64,000 nt of DNA, from positions 476,308 through 540,307 of the forward strand of contig NZ_LMRZ01000003.1 of NCBI RefSeq assembly GCF_001428305.1, in the 5' to 3' direction. Source of the stretch: Janibacter sp. Soil728. GTDB taxonomy: Bacteria; Actinomycetota; Actinomycetes; Actinomycetales; Dermatophilaceae. The notes below the pieces were generated by a model. It searched no databases and was not told the origin of the DNA. It was given only the letters and a program-made list of their open reading frames with translations. Numbering within the stretch: the first letter of the stretch is position 1; every line of letters begins with the position of its first letter. Made by a program: the position numbers and the translations under genes. Positions 48,325-56,927 of this stretch are shown here, piece by piece.

Positions 48325-49770
48325 TCACTTGGTCATGCGGATCTGGCCGTCGATACGCGTCAGCTTGTAGGTGTGGTCCTCGACGCTCTCGCCTCGGCCC
48401 TCGGGCTGATAGGTGAGAGTCACGGCAACCTCGCCGGACGCCTCGTCGACGCTGAGATCGCTCGTCGTGACCGAGTCGATCCCGCTCCAGAACCTGTCGT
48501 AGCCCGACCGGTTGGTCTGACGCTCAGGGGCGAGCATCTCCCACGCAGCGTCGCGGTCGGACGTGACGGTCGAGAAGTAGTCCTCGATGAAGGTGCGCCC
48601 CTCGGCCTCGGTGATCAAACCGTCGGACGTCGAGCTCGCGGCCGTGGAGCTCGCACTCGACGTGGGACTGGTCGTCGTGGTCCGGTTGGCACTGGTCCCG
48701 TCGGCACTGGTCCGGCTGGCACTGGTCCGGTCGCTGGTGGCACCACCGGAGGAGCCATCCGACCCGGGCCCCCCGGACATGGCGAAGGCGATTCCCGCCA
48801 CGAGGAGCGCGACCAGTCCGGCGACGAGGATCGCCCACAACCACCCACGTCCTCGTCGAGGAGACCCTTGCGGGTGCTGGCGCGGGTGATGCTGGGCGGG
48901 AGCCGGCGCGGACGCGGCCGGCATCCTGTGGGTGGCGCTCGCAGGAGCACCACCGGACCCTCCGGCCGCGATGCTCTCCAACCGCCGCAGCGCCTGGGTC
49001 ATCGAGCCGCGACGGGACGCATCGCGCGAGAGCATGTCCGCCAGCACGGGCTCGAGCTGGCCGGCGCGCTCCGGTCGACGTGGCGGGTCTGCCGCGATGG
49101 TGCGCAGTGTCGCCAGAGCATTGCCCTGGCTCGGGTAGGCGTCCTTGCCCTCGACCGCGAAATAGATCGTCGCTCCGAGTGCCCACACGTCGGCGGCCTC
49201 GCCGTGGTCGTCCCCGACAGCGACCTCCGGCGCCATGTAGCTCGGGGTGCCGGTGACGAGGCCGGTCTGGGTCAGCTGGTCATCCGGCCCGGACCGCGCG
49301 ATGCCGAAGTCACCCAGCTTGGGCCGGCCGCCTCCGATGAGGACATTGGCGGGCTTGACGTCGCGGTGCACGATCCCGGCCCGGTGCGCGGCCGCGAGGG
49401 CCCCGGCCAGCTGCGCGCCGAGGTCAGCGGCCCCCCTCGGCGTCATCGGTCCGCGCTCCCGGATCGCGGAGGCGAGGGTGGGGCCGGCCACGTACTCCAT
49501 GACGAGCCACGGGGTGCCCTCGTGCTCGGTCACGTCGTAGACGGCGACGACATTGGGGTGGTTCAGTGCGGCTGCGGCCCGTGCCTCACGCATCGCGCGG
49601 CGGGTCTCCCCTTCGCTCTCCCCGGGGAAGTCGCCGATCTGCTTGACGGCGACCTGACGACCCAGGACGGTGTCGCGGGCGAGCCAGACGATGCCCATGC
49701 CTCCACGCCCGATCGGCCGCACGGTCTCGTAGCGGTCGCCGATCAGCCCGGGCGTCGTGTCGTCAGTCAT
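48325..49770 (-). CDS. Transmembrane Ser/Thr protein kinase with NTF2-like external domain
   Basis: 481 residues. Hanks-type kinase: GRGGMGIVW loop, K43, HRDVKPAN (D137), DFG (D154), APE and the usual C-lobe. One transmembrane helix (WLWAILVAGLVALLVAGIAFAM, about 313-334) is followed by a Ser/Thr-rich linker and a ~95-residue external domain (TEAEGRTFIEDYFSTVTSDR, then WEMLAPE) with the look of an NTF2-like fold. There are no PASTA repeats, so it is not PknB. The linker is encoded by an in-frame 15 bp tandem repeat. A TACGCT box lies 9 nt before the ATG. Confidence 0.88.
   Translation of the reverse strand: MTDDTTPGLIGDRYETVRPIGRGGMGIVWLARDTVLGRQVAVKQIGDFPGESEGETRRAMREARAAAALNHPNVVAVYDVTEHEGTPWLVMEYVAGPTLASAIRERGPMTPRGAADLGAQLAGALAAAHRAGIVHRDVKPANVLIGGGRPKLGDFGIARSGPDDQLTQTGLVTGTPSYMAPEVAVGDDHGEAADVWALGATIYFAVEGKDAYPSQGNALATLRTIAADPPRRPERAGQLEPVLADMLSRDASRRGSMTQALRRLESIAAGGSGGAPASATHRMPAASAPAPAQHHPRQHPQGSPRRGRGWLWAILVAGLVALLVAGIAFAMSGGPGSDGSSGGATSDRTSASRTSADGTSANRTTTTSPTSSASSTAASSTSDGLITEAEGRTFIEDYFSTVTSDRDAAWEMLAPERQTNRSGYDRFWSGIDSVTTSDLSVDEASGEVAVTLTYQPEGRGESVEDHTYKLTRIDGQIRMTK
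48686..48730. repeat. In-frame 15 bp tandem repeat in the kinase linker
   Basis: GGCACTGGTCC recurs at 48688, 48703 and 48718 (period 15), coding for Thr-Ser-Ala-x-Arg/Gly units. Confidence 0.8.
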
Positions 49771-49809
49771 GTCTCAGCCAGCGTAGATGCTCCCCCGATG
49801 AGCGGCACG

Positions 49810-49815
49810 TAGACT
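49810..49815 (+). promoter_or_regulatory. -10 box TAGACT with a normal leader
   Basis: Same hexamer as the leaderless genes, but here it lies 54 nt upstream of the ATG at 49870, which has its own CAGGGGGA ribosome site. Confidence 0.45.
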
Positions 49816-49869
49816 CCACTACGCGGGCGCTCGCCCGCTCCAGTCGACACATCCTGCAGGGGGACCACC

Positions 49870-50427
49870 ATGTCGTATTCAGCTCCGCCGCCACCCGGCG
49901 GTGCCGGCAGCCCCAACCCGTACCAGGGGGCTCCCTACGGCTCAGGTGGGCCGATGGGCACGCCACCCAAGAAGGACAACACCCTGTGGTGGATCCTCGG
50001 CATCATCGGTGGCGTCGTCCTGCTCTGCTGCTGCGGCATCGCCGGCTTCTTCGTCTTCATCGCCAACGAGGCGAATGACCAGTACACCGACTTCAGCTCC
50101 TCGGCCAACGCCTCTGACAGCGCCGACGCTGCCAACGCGCTCGTCGTCAGCGAGGGCGGCTCTGTCGTCGTCGACAGCGCCTCGATCCAGTCCGGCTGGA
50201 GCGAGTTCGACGGCGACATCACCGGTCTGACGGTGCGCAACGACAAGTCCTCGAGCGACTTCTTCCACCTCACCTTCTACTTCATGAAGGACGGCAACGT
50301 CATCGACGACGTCACGTGCACGACCACCGTCCTCGATGCGGGGGCGACGGACTACTCGCCCTCCTGCATCGGAGCGTTCTCCGACGTCTCGGATGCCGAC
50401 GAGATCCGCGTCGCCGAGGGCTACTGA
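49870..50427 (+). CDS. Membrane-anchored FxLYD-like domain protein
   Basis: 185 residues. The N-terminus is Pro/Gly/Tyr-rich (about 1-38), followed by one helix with a CCCCG cluster (LGIIGGVVLLCCCGIAGFFV) and an external beta domain resembling FxLYD (ITGLTVRNDKSS, FHLTFYFMKDGNVIDDVTC, DAGATDYSPSC). Two cysteines at the end of the domain may pair. Its last 116 bp overlap the 3' end of meaB on the other strand. Confidence 0.75.
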   Translation: MSYSAPPPPGGAGSPNPYQGAPYGSGGPMGTPPKKDNTLWWILGIIGGVVLLCCCGIAGFFVFIANEANDQYTDFSSSANASDSADAANALVVSEGGSVVVDSASIQSGWSEFDGDITGLTVRNDKSSSDFFHLTFYFMKDGNVIDDVTCTTTVLDAGATDYSPSCIGAFSDVSDADEIRVAEGY

Positions 50428-51397
50428 CCTCACGCCGAACGACGAGCGTGGTGAGCAGCTCCTCCGCGGCGGCATAGGGGTCGCTCGTCCCGTCGACGAC
50501 CCGTGACGCGAGCGTCTCGAGGGTCCCACCCGAGCCGAGGTCGCCCATGCGAGCACGCAACCGAGCGATGACCAGTGCAGTGATCTCGTCGCGCGCTCGA
50601 GTCGTGCGGCGTTGCCGCAGAGTGCCGCTCGCTGCGAGCCAGTCCAGATGCCGAGCGATGGCCGCGGCGATCTCGTCGACGCCGGTGCCGTCGAGGGCCG
50701 CGGCCTTGACGACGGTGCGGCGCCAACCACCCGGCGTCAGTCCCTCACCGAGCTGGATCATGTGCCGCAGGTCGCGGACGGTCGAGTCCGCCCCGTCGCG
50801 GTCGGCCTTGTTGACGACGAAGACGTCCCCGATCTCGAGGATCCCCGCCTTGGCCGCCTGGATGCCGTCACCCATCCCCGGCGCGAGCAGCACGAGCGTC
50901 GTGTCGGCTGCCCCCGCGATCTCGACCTCGGACTGCCCGACGCCGACGGTCTCGACGAGGATCGTGTCGAAGCCGGCCGCATCGAGCACCCGGATCGCCT
51001 GCGGTGTCGCCACCGACAGCCCACCGAGATGCCCGCGGCTGGCGAGCGAGCGGATGTAGACACCGGGGTCGCTCGCGGACTCGTTCATCCGGATGCGGTC
51101 CCCGAGGAGGGCACCACCCGAGAAGGGCGACGACGGGTCGACCGCAAGGACGGCAACCCGTTGGCCCTGCTCGCGCAGTGCGCGCACGAGGGCATTGGTC
51201 GTCGTCGACTTGCCGACCCCGGGCGCCCCGGTGATGCCGATGACGTGCGCGCCACCGGTGTGCGGAGCGAGCGCGGCCATCAGCTCAGGCAGCGCCGGGT
51301 GCTGGTCGTCGACGAGCGAGATGAGCCGCCCCACGGCGCGGGACGTCCCCGCCCTGGCCTCATGGACCAGGACGGGGACGTCGACGCTGCGGATCAA
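50312..51397 (-). CDS. meaB: Methylmalonyl/ethylmalonyl-CoA mutase-associated GTPase
   Basis: 361 residues. G3E GTPase with GAPGVGKST (K63), DPSSPFSGGALLGDRIRM, ETVGVGQSE (switch) and NKADRDG. It protects and reloads B12-dependent acyl-CoA mutases, here most likely Ecm at 61.7 kb. Family proteins usually end soon after a DPYAAAEEL motif; this frame runs on for about 36 Arg-rich residues into the antisense gene. A TGA in another frame at 50428-50430 hints that the natural stop was lost by a one-base shift. TTG 51397 is the start (2 nt after the thiolase stop); no better start is seen. Confidence 0.88.
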   Translation of the reverse strand: MIRSVDVPVLVHEARAGTSRAVGRLISLVDDQHPALPELMAALAPHTGGAHVIGITGAPGVGKSTTTNALVRALREQGQRVAVLAVDPSSPFSGGALLGDRIRMNESASDPGVYIRSLASRGHLGGLSVATPQAIRVLDAAGFDTILVETVGVGQSEVEIAGAADTTLVLLAPGMGDGIQAAKAGILEIGDVFVVNKADRDGADSTVRDLRHMIQLGEGLTPGGWRRTVVKAAALDGTGVDEIAAAIARHLDWLAASGTLRQRRTTRARDEITALVIARLRARMGDLGSGGTLETLASRVVDGTSDPYAAAEELLTTLVVRREVSSPRRRGSRRHPRRRRTLRCRRASSPSPPHRGRWSCT

Positions 51398-51399
51398 GC

Positions 51400-52599
51400 T
51401 CAGGCGCTCGGCACGCGGACGATCAGGGCATCACCCTGACCGCCACCACCGCACAGGGCGGCCGCACCGACACCGCCACCGCGACGCTTGAGCTCGTGCG
51501 CGAGCGCGAGGGTGATGCGGGCGCCCGACATACCGAGCGGGTGGCCCATCGCGATCGCGCCACCGTTGGGGTTGACCTTGTCGTCGGAGATGCCGAGCTG
51601 CTTGGCCGAGGCCAGGCCGACTGCAGCGAATGCCTCGTTGATCTCGACGACGTCGAGGTCGGACACCGAGATGCCCTCCTTCTTGACGGCAACCTCGATG
51701 GCGTTGGCGGGCTGGGCCTGCAGGGTGGAGTCCGGGCCGGCGACGACGCCGTGGGCGCCGATCTCGGCGAGCCAGGTCAGACCGAGCTCCTCCGCCTTGG
51801 CCTTGCTCATGACGACGACCGCGGCTGCACCGTCGGAGATCTGCGAGGCGGAGCCGGCGGTGATGGTGCCGTCCTTGGCGAAGGCCGGACGCAGCTTGCC
51901 GAGGGACTCGACGGTGGTGTCGCCACGCACGCCCTCGTCGGTGTCGAAGACGACCGGGTCGCCCTTGCGCTGCGGGATCTCGACCGGGACGACCTCGTCG
52001 GCGAAGGTGCCGGCGGCCCAGGCCTTGGCGGCCTTCTGGTGGCTGGCGGCGGCGAAGGCGTCCTGCTCCTCGCGGGTGAACTCGGAGTTCTCGGAGTTCT
52101 TGGCCTCGGTCAACGAGCCCATCGCCTGGTCGGTGATGATGTCGTACAGGCCGTCGTGGGCCATCGAGTCCTTGAGCTTGGTGTCGCCGTACTTGATGCC
52201 CTCGCGGCTCTTGGGGAGCAGGTGGGGAGCGTTGGTCATCGACTCCTGGCCACCGGCGACGATGACGTCGAACTCACCGGCGCGGATCAGCTGGTCGGCC
52301 AGGGCGATCGCGTCGATGCCCGAGAGGCAGACCTTGTTGACGGTCAGCGCGGGGACGTTCTTGGGGATGCCGCCCTTGATCGCGGCCTGACGCGCGGGGA
52401 TCTGCCCCTCGCCCGCGGTGAGGACCTGACCCATGATCACGTAGTCGACGTCCTCGCCCTTGACGCCTGCCTTCTCCAGGGCGCCCTTGATGGCGAAACC
52501 GCCGAGGTCAGACCCGGAAAAACCCTTGAGGGAGCCACTCATGCGACCCATCGGGGTGCGGGCCCCGGCGACGATGACGGACACGGGACGGTCAGACAT
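51400..52599 (-). CDS. Acetyl-CoA acetyltransferase (thiolase)
   Basis: 399 residues. Nucleophile C91 in NKVCLSG, His in [14 protein letters not shown] and the second Cys in [11 protein letters not shown]: a complete biosynthetic-type thiolase that condenses two acetyl-CoA to acetoacetyl-CoA. That is the entry step of the ethylmalonyl-CoA pathway, in line with Ccr, Mce and Ecm nearby. Shine-Dalgarno GGAGG before ATG 52599. It heads a thiolase-meaB operon and is divergent from the epimerase gene. Confidence 0.95.
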   Translation of the reverse strand: MSDRPVSVIVAGARTPMGRMSGSLKGFSGSDLGGFAIKGALEKAGVKGEDVDYVIMGQVLTAGEGQIPARQAAIKGGIPKNVPALTVNKVCLSGIDAIALADQLIRAGEFDVIVAGGQESMTNAPHLLPKSREGIKYGDTKLKDSMAHDGLYDIITDQAMGSLTEAKNSENSEFTREEQDAFAAASHQKAAKAWAAGTFADEVVPVEIPQRKGDPVVFDTDEGVRGDTTVESLGKLRPAFAKDGTITAGSASQISDGAAAVVVMSKAKAEELGLTWLAEIGAHGVVAGPDSTLQAQPANAIEVAVKKEGISVSDLDVVEINEAFAAVGLASAKQLGISDDKVNPNGGAIAMGHPLGMSGARITLALAHELKRRGGGVGAAALCGGGGQGDALIVRVPSA

Positions 52600-52677
52600 G
52601 TGGATTCCTCCAACATTCGTGGGGTGCGCGCGCCCGGTGGGACGTCGCGTCTCTTGCCACTCACCCTAGCGACGACG

Positions 52678-52705
52678 ACGAAGGGAGGGCAGTGCCTCCC
52701 TTCGT
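52678..52705. repeat. CGAAGGGAGG inverted pair in a divergent intergenic region
   Basis: 11 bp perfect arms with a 6 nt loop. No gene ends here (thiolase and epimerase start on either side), so it is not an ordinary terminator. Confidence 0.7.
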
Positions 52706-52780
52706 GGTGGACGCCACAACGGCTCACCTCGGTGTCCGGCCTCACAGGCGGAGCCACTCCCCCTCACGCACCGTCGTCCT

Positions 52781-52786
52781 TACGCT
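52781..52786 (+). promoter_or_regulatory. Leaderless -10 box TACGCT of mce
   Basis: 6 nt before ATG 52793. Confidence 0.5.
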
Positions 52787-52792
52787 GCAGTC

Positions 52793-53224
52793 ATGACTGA
52801 TCTCTTCACTGCCATCGACCACGTCGGTGTCGCCGTGCCCGACCTTGACGAGGCCATCGCCTTCTACCGCGACTCCTACGGCATGGAGCTCGCCCACGAG
52901 GAGACCAACGAGGAGCAGGGCGTGCGCGAGGCGATGATGCGCGTCGGCGACTCCGGCTCCTGCATCCAGCTGCTCGCTCCCCTCTCCCCGGAGTCGACGA
53001 TCGCCAAGTTCCTCGACCGCAGCGGGCAGGGCATGCAGCAGCTCGCCTACCGGGTCGAGGACATTGACGCTGTCTGCGCCACCCTGCGCGAGCGCGGCCT
53101 GCGCCTGCTCTACGACACCCCCAAGCGGGGCACGAGCAACTCCCGGGTCAACTTCATCCACCCCAAGGACGCCCGCGGCATCCTCGTGGAGCTCGTCGAG
53201 CCCGCTGCGGACAGCGCGCACTGA
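52793..53224 (+). CDS. mce: Methylmalonyl/ethylmalonyl-CoA epimerase
   Basis: 143 residues. Glyoxalase fold with metal-site IDHVGVAVPDL (H10) and the late Glu in GILVELVEP. It carries the actinobacterial GMQQLAYRVED in place of the GxHH found in other lineages. It interconverts the 2R and 2S epimers of methylmalonyl-CoA and, in the ethylmalonyl pathway, of ethylmalonyl-CoA. It stands upstream of ccr on the same strand with a 152 bp gap. Confidence 0.93.
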   Translation: MTDLFTAIDHVGVAVPDLDEAIAFYRDSYGMELAHEETNEEQGVREAMMRVGDSGSCIQLLAPLSPESTIAKFLDRSGQGMQQLAYRVEDIDAVCATLRERGLRLLYDTPKRGTSNSRVNFIHPKDARGILVELVEPAADSAH

Positions 53225-53268
53225 CCCTCTTCGCCCGTCCTGCAGGTGTGGGCGGGCACCACAATCCC

Positions 53269-53328
53269 GCGTGTGAACTCAGTCATGGCTCCGTCCCGCA
53301 CGGCGTCATGACGACCTAGGTTTCACGC
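53269..53328. repeat. Family C palindrome, copy 2, in the ccr leader
   Basis: Arms start GCGTG and end CACGC, with GTCATG/CATGAC and CCGT/ACGG as inner stems. The centre ATGGCTCCGTCCCGCACGG matches the centre of the element at 22372. A TAGGTT -10-like box lies inside the right arm, so the element may overlap the ccr promoter. Confidence 0.6.
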
Positions 53329-53376
53329 TGACGCACCACCCGACCCAACCCCACGAGGCCGAGGAGCCCCCTTCAC

Positions 53377-54723
53377 ATGGCAATCGACCAGATCCGCGAC
53401 GCGATCCTCTCCGGAGACCGCAGCGAAGAGACCTACGCCAACATCCCCCTGCCGGACACCTACCGCGCGACCACTGTCCACAAGGACGAGGTCGAGATGT
53501 TCAAGGGTCTGGCGAGCCGCGACAAGGACCCGCGCAAGTCCCTGCACCTGGACGACGTGCCGATCCCGGAGCTCGCTCCCGACGAGGCCCTCGTCGCCGT
53601 CATGGCCAGCGCGATCAACTTCAACACCGTGTGGACCTCGATCTTCGAGCCCGTCTCCACCTTCGGCTTCCTCGAGCGCTACGGCAAGCTCAACAAGTAC
53701 TCCAAGCGTCATGACCTGCCGTACCACATCGTCGGTTCCGACCTCTCCGGCGTGGTCCTGCGCACCGGCGAGCACGTGTCCAAGTGGAAGCCCGGCACCG
53801 AGGTCGTCGCCCACTGCCTGTCCGTCGAGCTCGAGGACGCCGACGGTCACGACGACACGATGATGGACCCGCAGCAGCGCATCTGGGGCTTCGAGACCAA
53901 CTTCGGCGGCCTCGCCGAGCTGGCCATCGTCAAGGCCAACCAGCTCATGCCGAAGCCCGACCACCTCACCTGGGAGGAGTCCGCCTCCCCCGGGCTGGTC
54001 AACTCGACCGCCTACCGCCAGCTGATCTCCAAGAACGGGGGCGCCCTCAAGCTCGGCGACCGCGTCCTGATCTGGGGCGCCTCCGGCGGTCTGGGTTCCT
54101 ACGCCGTCCAGATGGCCCTCGCGGCCGGCGCCACCCCGGTCTGCGTCGTCTCCTCCCCCGAGAAGGCCGAGATCTGCCGCGCCATGGGCGCGGAGCTGAT
54201 CATCGACCGCAAGGCCGAGGGCTACAAGTTCTGGAACGACGACGACACCGAGCAGGACCCCAAGGAGTGGAAGCGCCTGGGCAAGAAGATCCGCGAGCTC
54301 ACCGGCGGCCACGACGTCGACATGGTCTTCGAGCACCCGGGCCGCGAGACCTTCGGCGCGTCGGTCTACGTCACCCGCAAGGGCGGCAAGATCGTCACCT
54401 GCGCGTCGACCTCGGGCTACATGCACGAGTACGACAACCGCTACCTGTGGATGAACCTCAAGCGGATCATCTCCAGCCACTTCGCCAACTACCGCGAGTC
54501 GTGGGAGGCCAACGAGCTGATCAACCGCGGCCTCGTCCACCCGACCCTGAGCCGCACCTACAAGCTCGAGGAGGTCGGCCAGGCCACGCTCGACGTGCAC
54601 CACAACAAGCACCAGGGCAAGGTCGGCGTGCTCACCCTCGCCCCCGAGGCAGGCCTGGGTGTCACCAACCCGGAGAAGCGCGCGAAGTTCGAGAAGCAGA
54701 TCAACCGCTTCCGCGACAACTGA
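53377..54723 (+). CDS. ccr: Crotonyl-CoA carboxylase/reductase
   Basis: 448 residues. Medium-chain reductase family with the residues that define carboxylating enoyl-thioester reductases: N81 in AINFNTVW, F172-E173 in GFETNFGG and H368 in SHFANY; the NADPH motif is WGASGGLGSYA. It reductively carboxylates crotonyl-CoA to (2S)-ethylmalonyl-CoA, the committed step of the ethylmalonyl-CoA pathway. GAGGAG upstream of ATG 53377. Followed by a 21 bp stem terminator. Confidence 0.97.
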   Translation: MAIDQIRDAILSGDRSEETYANIPLPDTYRATTVHKDEVEMFKGLASRDKDPRKSLHLDDVPIPELAPDEALVAVMASAINFNTVWTSIFEPVSTFGFLERYGKLNKYSKRHDLPYHIVGSDLSGVVLRTGEHVSKWKPGTEVVAHCLSVELEDADGHDDTMMDPQQRIWGFETNFGGLAELAIVKANQLMPKPDHLTWEESASPGLVNSTAYRQLISKNGGALKLGDRVLIWGASGGLGSYAVQMALAAGATPVCVVSSPEKAEICRAMGAELIIDRKAEGYKFWNDDDTEQDPKEWKRLGKKIRELTGGHDVDMVFEHPGRETFGASVYVTRKGGKIVTCASTSGYMHEYDNRYLWMNLKRIISSHFANYRESWEANELINRGLVHPTLSRTYKLEEVGQATLDVHHNKHQGKVGVLTLAPEAGLGVTNPEKRAKFEKQINRFRDN

Positions 54724-54739
54724 TCAACGCCTGACCCGA

Positions 54740-54781
54740 CGAAGGGGGTCCCGCCGGCTCGAGCCGGTGGGGCCCCCTTCG
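54740..54781 (+). terminator. ccr terminator built on an inverted CGAAGGGGG pair
   Basis: Arms of 21 nt (19 paired) from 54740 to 54781, centre GGCTCGAGCC, 17 bp after the Ccr stop. Confidence 0.8.
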
Positions 54782-54813
54782 GCATGCCGCCTTCGTCATG
54801 TCACCTCCGGTCG

Positions 54814-54908
54814 AGGGGGGGTGGTTGCGCCCGCCGAAGTCCTTCGTTCGCTGGTCGCTCCCGTTGTCGTTCCCGACTTCGGCTTGATGTGCGCAGCCAT
54901 CCCCCTTC
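54814..54908. repeat. Family B palindrome, copy 1
   Basis: Outer arms 54814-54828 / 54894-54908 (about 12 of 15 paired) and inner perfect 9 bp arms GCCGAAGTC / GACTTCGGC (54833, 54875). Read on the minus strand, its core AAGCCGAAGTCGGGAACGAC and GAAGGACTTCGGC match copy 2 at 59139. Confidence 0.75.
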
Positions 54909-54935
54909 GCCCTTCGTCGCCACGGGGCGAAGGGG

Positions 54936-56927
54936 TCAGCCCAGGCTGACCGAGGTGTCCAGCTCGTTGACCGCGGCCGTGAACTGGCTGCTGTACAGGC
55001 GCGCGTACGCACCGTCGGCGGCGAGCAGGCCCTCGTGCGTGCCCTGCTCGGCGATGTGCCCGTCCTCCATGACCACGATCAGGTCCGCGTCGCGGATCGT
55101 CGAGAGTCGGTGGGCGATGACGAAGCTCGTCCGGTCACCGCGCAGCGCCGCCATGGCCTGCTGCACGAGGCGCTCGGTGCGCGTGTCCACCGAGCTCGTC
55201 GCCTCGTCGAGGATGAGCAGGCTCGGGTCGGCGAGGAAGGCGCGGGCGATGGTCACCAGCTGCTTCTCGCCGCTGGAGATGTTGCCCCCTTCGTCGTCGA
55301 GGTGGGTGTCGTACCCCTGCGGGAGCGAGTGGACGAAGCGGTCGACATAGGTCGCCTCCGCCGCCGCGCGCACCTGATCCGAGGTGGCACCGGGACGACC
55401 GTAGGCGATGTTGTCGCCGATGGTCCCCGCGAAGAGCCAGGTGTCCTGCAGGACCATGCCGGTGCGCGAGCGCAGGTCCGCCCGGGACATCTGCGTGATG
55501 TCGACGCCGTCGATGGTGATGCGGCCGGAGTCCAGCTCGTAGAAGCGCATGATCAGGTTGACCAGGGTCGTCTTGCCAGCGCCGGTCGGACCGACGATGG
55601 CGACCATCTGGCCCGGCTCGACCACGAGGTTCAGCCCCTCGATGAGCGGACGGGCAGGGTCGTAGCGGAAGGAGACGTTCTCGAAGGCGACCCGACCGTG
55701 GCCCTCGCCGATGCCCGCCGGAGCACTCGGGTCCGCGACCTGCTCCGGGGCGTCGAGCACCTCGAAGACCCGCTCTGCGGACGCCACACCCGACTGCATG
55801 AGGTTGGCCATCGAGGCGACCTGGGTGAGCGGCTGGGTGAACTGGCGCGAGTACTGGATGAAGGCCTGGACGTTGCCGAGCGTCATCGTGCCCGACGCCA
55901 CGCGCAGACCACCGATGACGGCGATGATCACGTAGTTGAGGTTCCCCACGAACATCATCGCGGGCATGATGATGCCGCTGACGAACTGGGCGCCGAAGCC
56001 CGCCGCGCGCAGCTCCTCGTTGCGCTCGGCGAAGGCCGCGTCGACCTCGGCCTGACGACCGAAGACCTTGACCAGCGAGTGGCCCGTGTAGGTCTCCTCG
56101 ATGACCGAGCTGAGCTCGCCGGTGGACTTCCACTGCTGGACGAAGTGGCGCTGGCTGCGCTTGCCGATCGCCGCGGTGAGCACGATCGAGATCGGGATGC
56201 TCACGAGGGCGATGACCGCGAGCAGCGGCGAGATCCAGATCATCATCGAGACCATTGCCACGACCGTGATGAGGCTCGTGAGCAGCTGGCTGAGCGTCTG
56301 CTGCAAGGACTGCGCGACATTGTCGATGTCGTTGGTGACCCGACTGAGCAGCTCACCGCGCGGCTGCTGGTCGAAGTAGGGCAGCGGCAGCCGGTGCAGC
56401 TTCGCCTCGACCTGGGCACGCAGGTCGAAGACGACCTGGTTGACCGCGCCCACGATGACGCGCCCCTGGACCCAGGACAGGACCGCGGCGACGACGTAGA
56501 GACCGAGGGCCAGCAGCAAGATCCGGCCGATCGCACCGAAATCCATGCCCTGCCCGGGCACGAGGTAGGGCATCGAGGCGATCATGTCGGCCTGCTGGCC
56601 CTCCCCCGTCGCGCGCAGCTGATCGACGACGGTGTCCAGCGGGACGTCGGCGGGCAGCATGGAGCCGATGTAACCGGCGAAGATGTGGTCGGTGGCCCGG
56701 GCGAGGATGAGCGGCCCGACCGCACTCATCGCGACGGAGACGACGGTCAGGACGATGGCGGTGAGCACCCGGGTGCGCTCGGGTCGCAGCCGAGCGACGA
56801 GGCGCTTGGCCGAGGGCAGGAAGTTCTTCGACCTCTCCCCCGGCGTCCCGGCGGACATGGGGCCACGCCGCGGGGGCCCCCTCCGTGCCTGGGCCGCCTT
56901 CTCCTCGGCGGTGGGGACCTCGCTCAC
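54936..56927 (-). CDS. ABC exporter half-transporter (second of pair)
   Basis: 663 residues from GTG 56927. Six-helix exporter domain (about 60-370), then an ATPase with Walker A GPTGAGKTT, Q-loop LQDTWLF, signature SSGEKQ (a variant of LSGGQ), Walker B LLILDEATSSVD and the His of IAHRLST. It has an intact catalytic Glu. The GTG overlaps the upstream half-transporter's TGA by 4 nt, so the two make a heterodimer, probably of multidrug or lipid type. The larger frame upstream of 56927 is a shadow of the other gene. Confidence 0.9.
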   Translation of the reverse strand: MSEVPTAEEKAAQARRGPPRRGPMSAGTPGERSKNFLPSAKRLVARLRPERTRVLTAIVLTVVSVAMSAVGPLILARATDHIFAGYIGSMLPADVPLDTVVDQLRATGEGQQADMIASMPYLVPGQGMDFGAIGRILLLALGLYVVAAVLSWVQGRVIVGAVNQVVFDLRAQVEAKLHRLPLPYFDQQPRGELLSRVTNDIDNVAQSLQQTLSQLLTSLITVVAMVSMMIWISPLLAVIALVSIPISIVLTAAIGKRSQRHFVQQWKSTGELSSVIEETYTGHSLVKVFGRQAEVDAAFAERNEELRAAGFGAQFVSGIIMPAMMFVGNLNYVIIAVIGGLRVASGTMTLGNVQAFIQYSRQFTQPLTQVASMANLMQSGVASAERVFEVLDAPEQVADPSAPAGIGEGHGRVAFENVSFRYDPARPLIEGLNLVVEPGQMVAIVGPTGAGKTTLVNLIMRFYELDSGRITIDGVDITQMSRADLRSRTGMVLQDTWLFAGTIGDNIAYGRPGATSDQVRAAAEATYVDRFVHSLPQGYDTHLDDEGGNISSGEKQLVTIARAFLADPSLLILDEATSSVDTRTERLVQQAMAALRGDRTSFVIAHRLSTIRDADLIVVMEDGHIAEQGTHEGLLAADGAYARLYSSQFTAAVNELDTSVSLG

